Source: Saprospiraceae bacterium UBA2329 (GTDB taxonomy: Bacteria; Bacteroidota; Bacteroidia; Chitinophagales; Saprospiraceae). Taken from it: a stretch of DNA of 64,000 nt. The notes below the pieces were generated by a model, which was not told where the DNA came from, searched no databases, and saw nothing but the letters and a program-made list of their open reading frames with translations. Positions 8,579 through 16,933 of this stretch are shown here, one piece after another. The position numbers and the translations under genes are program-made. How positions within the stretch are numbered: position 1 is the first letter of the stretch; the number at the start of each line of letters is the position of its first letter. The DNA lies in the NCBI GenBank assembly GCA_002344975.1, contig DDUV01000042.1:1-64000 (forward strand), written 5' to 3'.

Positions 8579-9943
8579 TCAAGATTGCGGACTCTTTGCT
8601 GCGACGGGCAATCGGATGGTAAAGACCGTGCGGCCCGGTTCACTTTCAACGGCAATTTTGCCCCGCAGGTTGTCCACTATTTTTTGAACGATGGACAGGC
8701 CCAATCCCAGCCCGAAAGACAGCCCCTCCACTTTGGTGGTCACATCCGGTTGAAAAATGCGCGGCATCAGGTCGGGCGGAATGCCGGGGCCGTTATCGGT
8801 GATGGTCACTTCTGCTTTGTCGCCTTCTTTCAGAACGGCCTCAACGGCAATGGTCGGTTTGCGGCGGCCTGATTCGCGGAGGGCTTCGCAGGCATTTTTG
8901 ATGAGGTTGACCCAAATCTGCACCACCTCGCCCGGATTGGCCTCTATCATCATGGCGGGTGTGGTTTTCAAATCCAATGCGATGCCTTTGAGTTCTTCTT
9001 TGAGCAGCATGGTCGCCTGGCGGAGGGTGTCGGCAATGTCCACAGGAATGCGCCGGGAGTGGTTGGCCACACCCAATTCTTTGACGGAGCGCACTACCTG
9101 AGAGGCATGGTCGGCGGCGTGGTTGAGATCGTGGAAGGCCAATCCGGCGTCGAAATAAGGCAAAAACTGTTCGAGTTTTTCGGCGGCATCTTTGCCCAAT
9201 GATTGCATATCGGCATCGTCCAAACCTGCGGCGGCGGCCTGCCGGGCCACCGAGGAGGGCAGGTCGAATCGCTCTTCCAATTCGCGGCGGCGCTGCCGGG
9301 CATCGGCGGTAGAGGTGCTGCTGCCCTGCTCCAAACCTTTGCGGAAGAGGTACTGCGCGCTTGGATCGCCCCCCTGTTGCACCAGCGTTTGCGCCCAGTC
9401 GGCCAGATGTTCGCCCTGCCGTTTGATGACGCCCACCGCGTTGTTGAGTTCGTGCGCCAGCCCGGCTGCCAATTGTCCCAGCATGGCCATTTTTTCAGAA
9501 TGGAAGAGTTTGCGCGTGGTCTTTTGGTTTTGAATGGTCATTTTTTGAGTCAGCAACTGGCGCATATAAATTTCCTCCACTACCACCGGCAGGAAATGCT
9601 CGGCAAAGCCAAATCCATCCACATCGGCCTGGTCGCCTTCAATGTAGGCCACCTCGCAATCGGTTTCTGCAATGACGGTGGAGTAGCTCTGGTGGGTGTG
9701 CGAAAAGTAGCTGTAAACGCCTACAAAGTGATTGGGGGCCGAACGGAATGCCTCGAACGGCTCTTCGGAATCGTAGTTCAAAAAGCCTCTCAATTGCCCC
9801 TCAATGACCAAAAAAAGGCGCTCATTGTGCTGGTTCTGACGCAGCAAAACTTCGCCGGCTTTCAGTTGGATGCGCTTCTGGGTGTCTGAAAAATAAGTAC
9901 TTTTCAGCCATTCGGTATTTATCTTGACGAGCGAGTCTTTCAT
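8579..9943 (-). CDS. Soluble sensor histidine kinase with N-terminal cyclic-nucleotide-binding-like domain
   Basis: 454 residues from the ATG at 9943; the frame stays open upstream only across the neighbouring transporter gene. Residues 15-130 form a CRP-like cNMP-binding beta-roll ('KAGEVLLRQNQHNERLFLVI'). The H-box is 'LAAGLAHELNNAVG' with H164, then N-box 'WVNLIKNACEAL', G1 'DNGPGIPPDL' and G2 'GLGLGLSIV'. No membrane helix is visible, so it should sense an internal signal. The start is 5 bp after the transporter stop, and the receiver-domain gene follows, so kinase and regulator share a transcript with the transporter. Whether it binds cAMP or another ligand is unknown. Confidence 0.9.
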   Translation of the reverse strand: MKDSLVKINTEWLKSTYFSDTQKRIQLKAGEVLLRQNQHNERLFLVIEGQLRGFLNYDSEEPFEAFRSAPNHFVGVYSYFSHTHQSYSTVIAETDCEVAYIEGDQADVDGFGFAEHFLPVVVEEIYMRQLLTQKMTIQNQKTTRKLFHSEKMAMLGQLAAGLAHELNNAVGVIKRQGEHLADWAQTLVQQGGDPSAQYLFRKGLEQGSSTSTADARQRRRELEERFDLPSSVARQAAAAGLDDADMQSLGKDAAEKLEQFLPYFDAGLAFHDLNHAADHASQVVRSVKELGVANHSRRIPVDIADTLRQATMLLKEELKGIALDLKTTPAMMIEANPGEVVQIWVNLIKNACEALRESGRRKPTIAVEAVLKEGDKAEVTITDNGPGIPPDLMPRIFQPDVTTKVEGLSFGLGLGLSIVQKIVDNLRGKIAVESEPGRTVFTIRLPVAAKSPQS

Positions 9944-9948
9944 TTTTT

Positions 9949-11385
9949 TCAGTTGAAAAAGCCAGTGCCGCTCAATATCATGATTAAAGCAAAAACAATG
10001 CCCAGCCCCGCCAGACCTATGATGACGCCTGCGCGTGCCATGTCGGAGGTCTGAATATCGCCGCCGGCATGGGCCAGGGCGTTGGGCGGCGTACTGATGG
10101 GCAGCGACATACCCAGAGAAATGCTCAAAGTAACTCCCAATATGATGCCCGCTATGCCGCCGGTGGATTCGAGCGCCAGCCCCGATGTACCCAGTGCCGC
10201 CACAATGGGCAGCAGGAGGTTGGCAGTACCGGTGTTGGACATGAAGTTGGCCATTACCAAGCCCACTAATGCGGCCACAGCTAGTACCGTCATGGCGGAA
10301 AGCCCCGAAAAGGGAATGAGCGTCACGAGCCGGGTGGCCAAACCGCTTTTTTCCAAAGCCAGACCCAGCGCAATACCGCCGGCCACGAGCCAGAGTACAT
10401 CCCAACTGATGTTTTTCAAATCTTCTTTGCCGATGATGCCGAAGCTGAGAAATACAGCCACCGGAATCATAGACACCACATACGAGTTCATGCCATGCCA
10501 GAAATCGGTGAGCCACAGCAGCACCGTTACCACGAAAGTGGCATAAACAATGTAGGCTTTGGGCGTGCGGAGGAAGCGGGTTTTGAATTTCAGCTCCAAC
10601 GCAGGCGTGCGGGCAGGATACAGGGTAGTGAGCAACAGCCATATCCCCAACAACAGCACCAATACCAACGGCACCCCGAAGCTCATCCACTGCCCGAAAC
10701 CGATGGTATTCTCTCCGGTGAGGTACTTGAGCGCAATGGCATTGGGCGGCGTACCGATGGGCGTACCGATGCCCCCGATATTGGCCGCAAAGGGCACCCC
10801 CAGCACAAATGCCACCCGCCCCCGGTCGCCGGGTTCAAACAGCGGCAGCACCGGCGCCAACACTGCCAGCATCATGGCGGTGGTGGCGGTATTGCTCATA
10901 AACATAGAAAACACTGCCGTTATGGCCATGATGCCCAGCAGCAATCGCTTGGGTTTTTGGCCGAAAGGCCGCAACAAAACCGCCGCCAGACTTTGGTCTA
11001 AACGAAATTTGACTGCCGACATGGCCAGAAAGAAGCCCCCCAGAAACAGCAAAATAACAGGCGAGGCAAAGGTACCCATGATCTCGCGGTAGTCTATCAG
11101 ATTGGGCAATGCTGCTCCGGTCGCGTCTTGCCGCATGGGTTGGAGGCCTGCGTTGGAAATGAGAATCAATTCCAAAACAATGATGAGCACCGAGGTGGCA
11201 AAAATGGGAATCGGCTCCAGAATCCAGAACAGGGCGGCCAGCACAAACAGCGCCAGCACTCGCTGCTCTACGGGCGTGATGCCGGGAATGTGCAGCCATT
11301 CGGCAGGCATGAACGCAATCAGCAAGGGTATAAGGACGGAAATGCCGGGTTTCAGCCAGGCGCCCAGATGTGTTTTCTTTTTCAT
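9949..11385 (-). CDS. DASS/SLC13-family sodium-coupled anion transporter
   Basis: 478 residues from the ATG at 11385 ('MKKKTHLGAWLKPG'), with about 11-12 hydrophobic segments. Both inverted repeats carry the Ser-Asn-Thr motif of the divalent anion:Na+ symporters: 'MSNTATTAMM' in the first half and 'MSNTGTANLL' in the second. The 'GGIGTPIGTPPNAIAL' loop is also typical. Likely substrates are C4-dicarboxylates, citrate or sulfate; sequence alone does not decide. It lies between a phosphohexomutase gene (20-bp gap) and a soluble histidine kinase (5-bp gap), all on the same strand. Confidence 0.9.
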   Translation of the reverse strand: MKKKTHLGAWLKPGISVLIPLLIAFMPAEWLHIPGITPVEQRVLALFVLAALFWILEPIPIFATSVLIIVLELILISNAGLQPMRQDATGAALPNLIDYREIMGTFASPVILLFLGGFFLAMSAVKFRLDQSLAAVLLRPFGQKPKRLLLGIMAITAVFSMFMSNTATTAMMLAVLAPVLPLFEPGDRGRVAFVLGVPFAANIGGIGTPIGTPPNAIALKYLTGENTIGFGQWMSFGVPLVLVLLLGIWLLLTTLYPARTPALELKFKTRFLRTPKAYIVYATFVVTVLLWLTDFWHGMNSYVVSMIPVAVFLSFGIIGKEDLKNISWDVLWLVAGGIALGLALEKSGLATRLVTLIPFSGLSAMTVLAVAALVGLVMANFMSNTGTANLLLPIVAALGTSGLALESTGGIAGIILGVTLSISLGMSLPISTPPNALAHAGGDIQTSDMARAGVIIGLAGLGIVFALIMILSGTGFFN

Positions 11386-11405
11386 GGTTTTTTGTGAGAT
11401 CAAAA

Positions 11406-12803
11406 TCACCCCAGCAGGGTTTGCCGGGCCGCATCCAATATATGGCGCACGGCGGCTTGGTCGGCAGCCTGGGCATACACCCGCAGCACCGGTTCGGTAC
11501 CCGAAGGACGAATCATCACCCAACGCTCTTCGCCGAGGTTGAATTTGAAACCGTCCAAATCTTCAGTGGATTCTACCGTGTAAGCCCCGAAAGCCTTATA
11601 GGCATTGCTTTTGCAGGCTGCGATGATGTCCTGCTTTTGCGATTCGCGGAGGTGCAGGTCGTCGCGGTCGGAAGCAAACGGCCCCACCACTTCATACACT
11701 TCTTCGATGAGTTGCTGGAGCGATTTGCCGGTTTTGGCCATAAATTCGAGGATCATCAAGCCGATCCAGACGCCGTCGCGTTCGGGAATATGGCCTTTTA
11801 CCGCCAAACCACCCGATTCTTCGCCGCCCACAATGACGTCTTCTTGCGACATGATTTCGGCGATGTATTTGAATCCGATTTTGGTCACTTCGCAATCCAA
11901 GCCGAAAACCTGTGCCATTTTTTTCATCTTGTCGGTCACCGAAAAAGTGACCACCACCTTGCCGCGCTCGCCTTTGTAGCGATACAAATACAGCAACAGC
12001 AGCAGCAAAATATGGTGAGAATCCACGAAGCGGCCGTCCTGATCGTACATACCGATGCGGTCTGCATCGCCGTCATTGGCCAAGCCCAGCGCGATGTCCG
12101 GCGAGTTGGCGATGAGTTGGGAAAGCTCGCCGAGGTTGCGGTGAATGGGTTCCGGCGCCTGCCCCATGAAGGAAGGATTGTACTCGCAATGCAGCAGGTG
12201 CGCATCGGGGAAGAGCGTGCGCATCACGTTCTGGCCGGCGCCGTACATGGCATCGAAGGCCATGGGAATATTGGCCTTGCGAATGGCGTCAAGGTCGAAA
12301 TTGGCATACACATGGTCGAGGTACATCTGCTCCATGTTCAGATATTCGAGCAGACCCTGACTTTGGAGTTCGTCCAATTCGGGCAGTTCTAATGCGCAAT
12401 GATCGGGAATCAGGTCTTCCACCTCGCCGATTTGAGCGGGCGCGAGCGGGCCGCCGAGATGCGATTTGAGTTTGAACCCGTTGTAGGAAGGCGGGTTGTG
12501 ACTGGCCGTGATGACCACGCCGAGGCCGGAGCCTGTTCTGGCTGTTGCCAAAGACACCATCGGAGTGGAGACGTAGCCCTTGGCTATTACTACTTTGATA
12601 CCCAATGCGCCGAAAACGCGAGCGGAGGTTTCGGCAAAAAGCTGCCCGGCAAAACGCGTGTCATGGCCAATAGCCACTTGCTTCATGCCCTGTTGGAGCA
12701 TCCAGCGTGCAGTGCCCTCGGCTACGCGCTTCACATTGTCAACGGTATATTCTTGTGCGATGATGGCCCGCCAGCCGTCTGTTCCGAATTTAATTGCTGT
12801 CAT
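11406..12803 (-). CDS. Phosphoglucomutase/phosphomannomutase family protein (alpha-D-phosphohexomutase)
   Basis: 465 residues with all four family motifs: phosphoserine loop 'VVITASHNPPSYNGFK', metal-binding 'NDGDADRIG', sugar-binding 'GGEESGG' and phosphate-binding 'RPSGTEPVLRVY'. It interconverts hexose 1- and 6-phosphates in the cytoplasm; glucose versus mannose specificity is not decidable here. It is the first gene of the minus-strand run leading into the DASS transporter and two-component pair. A TACTTTTG on the minus strand at 12828-12821 is a possible -7 box. Confidence 0.93.
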   Translation of the reverse strand: MTAIKFGTDGWRAIIAQEYTVDNVKRVAEGTARWMLQQGMKQVAIGHDTRFAGQLFAETSARVFGALGIKVVIAKGYVSTPMVSLATARTGSGLGVVITASHNPPSYNGFKLKSHLGGPLAPAQIGEVEDLIPDHCALELPELDELQSQGLLEYLNMEQMYLDHVYANFDLDAIRKANIPMAFDAMYGAGQNVMRTLFPDAHLLHCEYNPSFMGQAPEPIHRNLGELSQLIANSPDIALGLANDGDADRIGMYDQDGRFVDSHHILLLLLLYLYRYKGERGKVVVTFSVTDKMKKMAQVFGLDCEVTKIGFKYIAEIMSQEDVIVGGEESGGLAVKGHIPERDGVWIGLMILEFMAKTGKSLQQLIEEVYEVVGPFASDRDDLHLRESQKQDIIAACKSNAYKAFGAYTVESTEDLDGFKFNLGEERWVMIRPSGTEPVLRVYAQAADQAAVRHILDAARQTLLG

Positions 12804-12948
12804 GGCAAATGGATTTGCGGCAAAAGTACGGCTTGTGCGGGGTTCCGGGGCATGTTTGTGGTAAAAAAACTGTGGGGTTTTGCGTCTTGGCAGCGCGAAG
12901 TCAGGCCGTCACCCCAAAGCGACCGCCTGACTTGCCGCCCAGAAGGAC

Positions 12949-13368
12949 TTACTGCTGCCCCCAGGCGATCATGCCGCCCTGTAAATTATAGAGTTTGCCG
13001 AATCCCTGTTGCTGCATGATGCCGCAGGCCTGTCCGCTGCGATTGCCGCTGCGGCAGTAGATCAGGTAGGTTTTCGACTTGTCCAATTTGGCAGTTTGTT
13101 GTGCAAAATCCGGGCTGTTGAAGTTCAACTCCATAGCGCCGGCAATTTTCCCCTGGGCAATCTCGCCCGGCGTGCGCACGTCCAACACTACTACATTGGA
13201 ACCGGACATCAGCTTCTTGAACGTAGCCACGTCAACGTTTTTGTAAGCGGATACAGGAGTCGCAGCGCTTGCGCCGCCACCTTTGGCAGATTGGGCCTGA
13301 GATTCGCAGGATTGAGCGAAAGTAAAAAACAGAAAAGCCGTCAGTACGGGCAGTATGCTCTTTATCAT
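12949..13368 (-). CDS. Exported rhodanese-like domain protein
   Basis: 139 residues. An N-terminal hydrophobic export signal (residues 4-19) is followed by Ser-Cys-Glu-Ser, so it could be a lipoprotein with an imperfect lipobox (A-Q-S-C). The rhodanese fold is shown by 'VVLDVRTPGEIAQGKI' and the active-site loop 'YCRSGNRSG', whose Cys would carry the persulfide. Such single-domain periplasmic rhodaneses transfer sulfane sulfur or act in thiol chemistry; the substrate is unknown. An imperfect inverted repeat at 12900-12932 lies just downstream. Confidence 0.88.
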   Translation of the reverse strand: MIKSILPVLTAFLFFTFAQSCESQAQSAKGGGASAATPVSAYKNVDVATFKKLMSGSNVVVLDVRTPGEIAQGKIAGAMELNFNSPDFAQQTAKLDKSKTYLIYCRSGNRSGQACGIMQQQGFGKLYNLQGGMIAWGQQ

Positions 13369-13482
13369 GGTCTGATTTTTTTATGAATGAAAAAACAGCA
13401 AAACGCCGGCAGTGGCTGCGTGGTTTAATATGAAGAAAGTTTCATGTATTTTTTCCCGTTTTACATTCCCGCCCCCGGCACT

Positions 13483-13490
13483 TACCTTTG
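13483..13490 (+). promoter_or_regulatory. Promoter -7 element (TACCTTTG)
   Basis: An exact match to the Bacteroidota -7 consensus TAnnTTTG, 19 bp before the 3-hydroxyacyl-CoA dehydrogenase start. The -33 region (near 13459, GTTTTAC) is only a weak match. Confidence 0.55.
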
Positions 13491-13509
13491 CTCCTCAAAA
13501 TTACTCATT

Positions 13510-14670
13510 ATGACAATAGGCATCATCGGCGCCGGTTCTATGGGCAGCGGCATTGCGCAAGTAGCGGCTACGGCCGGGCATCGGGTTGTGTTGTACGATG
13601 CTGCTGCTGAGGCTGTTGCAAAAGCGCTGGCCGGTATGGAAAAGACACTGGGCCAATTGGAAACCAAGGGTAAACTCCCCGCCGGAGGGGCCGCCGCCAT
13701 CCTGAGTCGGATAGAACCGGCGCAGGAATTGTCGGGATTGCAGGCGGCGGAGTGCGTCATTGAGGCCATCGTGGAAAACTTAGAGATCAAAAAAAGCCTG
13801 TTCAGAGCATTGGAACCGTTGGTGTCGCCGCATTGCATATTGGCTACCAACACCTCTTCTTTGTCGGTGACGGCCCTGGCAGCCGTTTGTGAGCGCCCGG
13901 AAAGGTGCATCGGGCTGCATTTTTTCAATCCGGCGCCCATCATGCGCTTGGTGGAGCTTGCGCCTGCATTGCAAACAAGCGAGGCGGTGATGGAACAGGC
14001 CGAAACCCTGATGCGCCAATGGGGCAAAACGCCGGTGCGGGTGAAAGATACGCCGGGCTTCATCGTCAACCGCGTGGCGCGGCCATTTTACGGCGAGGCG
14101 CTGCGCATTTTGGACGAAGGCATGGCGGGCATAACGGCCATAGACCGGGCCATGACCGAACTGGCGGGCTTTCGCATGGGGCCGTTTGCGCTGATGGACC
14201 TCATCGGCCACGACGTAAATTACACGGTGACGGAAACGGTGTTCCAGTCGTTTTTTTACGACCCGCGCTATCGCCCCTCGTTCACACAAAAGCGCTTGGT
14301 AGAGGCCGGGCGGCTGGGGCGCAAGTCGGGCCGCGGGTTCTACATATATAAGGATGGCGCCGCCGAGCCTGACAGCCGTTACGAAACCGCCACGCCTTAT
14401 ACCGAAGAACTGGGCCGGCAGATCGTTCGCCGCATCGTGGTCATGCTCATCAACGAAGCCGCCGATGCGCTGTTTTGGGGCATCGCTTCCCGCGAGGACA
14501 TAGATTTGGCCATGACCCTGGGCGTCAACTATCCCAAGGGTTTGCTGCGCTGGGCCGACGAGTGGGGCGCGGCTGAATGCGTGCAAATTTTGGACGGCCT
14601 GTACGACGAATACAGGGAAGACCGCTATAGATGCAGCCCGCTGCTGAGAAGGGTGGGGGATGGGAAGTGA
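13510..14670 (+). CDS. 3-hydroxyacyl-CoA dehydrogenase (PaaH/FadB2-like)
   Basis: 386 residues from the ATG at 13510, next to a TACCTTTG promoter box; the frame opens further upstream but without conserved sequence. The Rossmann NAD site is 'IGIIGAGSMGSGIAQVAA', and the family signature is 'GLHFFNPAPIMRLVEL' with the catalytic His and the following Asn/Pro. 'GFIVNRVARPFYGEAL' begins the first C-terminal dimerisation domain, and a second, shorter copy follows from about residue 290 ('RRIVVMLINEAADALFWGIA'), as in PaaH-type enzymes. It oxidises 3-hydroxyacyl-CoA to 3-ketoacyl-CoA, and is convergent with an acyl-CoA dehydrogenase gene, both in fatty-acid or aromatic catabolism. Confidence 0.92.
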   Translation: MTIGIIGAGSMGSGIAQVAATAGHRVVLYDAAAEAVAKALAGMEKTLGQLETKGKLPAGGAAAILSRIEPAQELSGLQAAECVIEAIVENLEIKKSLFRALEPLVSPHCILATNTSSLSVTALAAVCERPERCIGLHFFNPAPIMRLVELAPALQTSEAVMEQAETLMRQWGKTPVRVKDTPGFIVNRVARPFYGEALRILDEGMAGITAIDRAMTELAGFRMGPFALMDLIGHDVNYTVTETVFQSFFYDPRYRPSFTQKRLVEAGRLGRKSGRGFYIYKDGAAEPDSRYETATPYTEELGRQIVRRIVVMLINEAADALFWGIASREDIDLAMTLGVNYPKGLLRWADEWGAAECVQILDGLYDEYREDRYRCSPLLRRVGDGK

Positions 14671-14680
14671 GATTCCCACC

Positions 14681-14720
14681 AAAAAAAATGAGGAGGCCGG
14701 CCCTGAAGCCAACCTCCTCA
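14681..14720 (-). terminator. Rho-independent terminator for the acyl-CoA dehydrogenase gene
   Basis: TGAGGAGG (14689-14696) pairs with CCTCCTCA (14713-14720), extended by CGGC/GCC. On the minus strand the hairpin is followed by eight T (A-run 14681-14688 on plus). It lies between two convergent genes. Confidence 0.75.
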
Positions 14721-14789
14721 CCTCTCTATCCATCCGGCGGAGCCTTGGTGTCCTCGCACACTCACCCCTCACCCCTCACCTACTCCCCC

Positions 14790-16595
<1,806 letters not shown>

Positions 16596-16625
16596 GGCTG
16601 ATATTATTTTTGGATATGAGTAAAT

Positions 16626-16703
16626 AGCGAAAATTCGCTACAAAGATATACCCGTTTTTTTGAATTGTAAAGAGGAGAGCGAAAATTTTAGCGAATTTTC
16701 GCT
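16626..16703 (-). promoter_or_regulatory. Paired palindromic operator at the acyl-CoA dehydrogenase promoter
   Basis: AGCGAAAATTCGCT (16626-16639) and its exact reverse complement AGCGAATTTTCGCT (16690-16703) occur 64 bp apart. A further AGCGAAAATT half lies at 16678. On the minus strand a -7 box TATCTTTG (16648-16641) ends two bases before the proximal copy, so that copy should cover the transcription start. The gene starts at 16595. A TetR-type fatty-acid repressor is the most natural reader, but no such gene is in the window. Confidence 0.7.
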
Positions 16704-16716
16704 GAATTGAGTGGAA

Positions 16717-16751
16717 GTGAGGCGCTCACTTCGGGTCAGCTCCTCGCTTGG
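16717..16751 (+). repeat. REP-like 35-bp repeat, family A, copy 1
   Basis: It begins GTGAGGCGCTCAC, a small perfect hairpin (GTGAG/CTCAC around GCG), and ends CAGCTCCTCGCTTGG. Other copies are at 16815-16849 and 20163-20197, and there is a truncated copy at 21777-21798. All four fall inside the accessory stretch 16.7-21.8 kb. Confidence 0.8.
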
Positions 16752-16814
16752 CGGGCAGGCAGGCAGTGCGAATTCAGGAGGTAACCGGAAGTTACCACCT
16801 GACCCCCGGGCAGC

Positions 16815-16849
16815 GCGAGGCGCTCACTTCGGGTTAGCTCCTCACTTGG
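16815..16849 (+). repeat. REP-like repeat, family A, copy 2
   Basis: Nearly identical to copy 1 (first bases GCGAGGCGCTCAC, end CTCCTCACTTGG). Copies 1 and 2 are separated by a segment containing the inverted repeat GGTAAC-CGGAA-GTTACC (16780-16796). The pair lies in the leader region of the TIR-STAND-FGE gene. Confidence 0.8.
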
Positions 16850-16933
16850 AGAGCAACATTTCCCCCTTTTCCCTTATCTTGCCCCCTGAAAATCAAATTC
16901 GAAGAACAGGTTTGGATTTGTAATAAATAGATT

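Noticed and set aside
8546..8590. Short ATTTCGGATTC-type repeats between kinase and regulator genes
   Set aside because: A few imperfect copies over 40 bp; too short to claim as a functional site.
9944..10690. Extended N-terminus for the histidine kinase
   Set aside because: It reads through the DASS transporter gene out of frame; the cNMP domain begins just after the ATG at 9943.
12900..12932. Terminator after the rhodanese gene
   Set aside because: The inverted repeat is imperfect and lacks a T-run on the minus strand; left as a note in the rhodanese entry.
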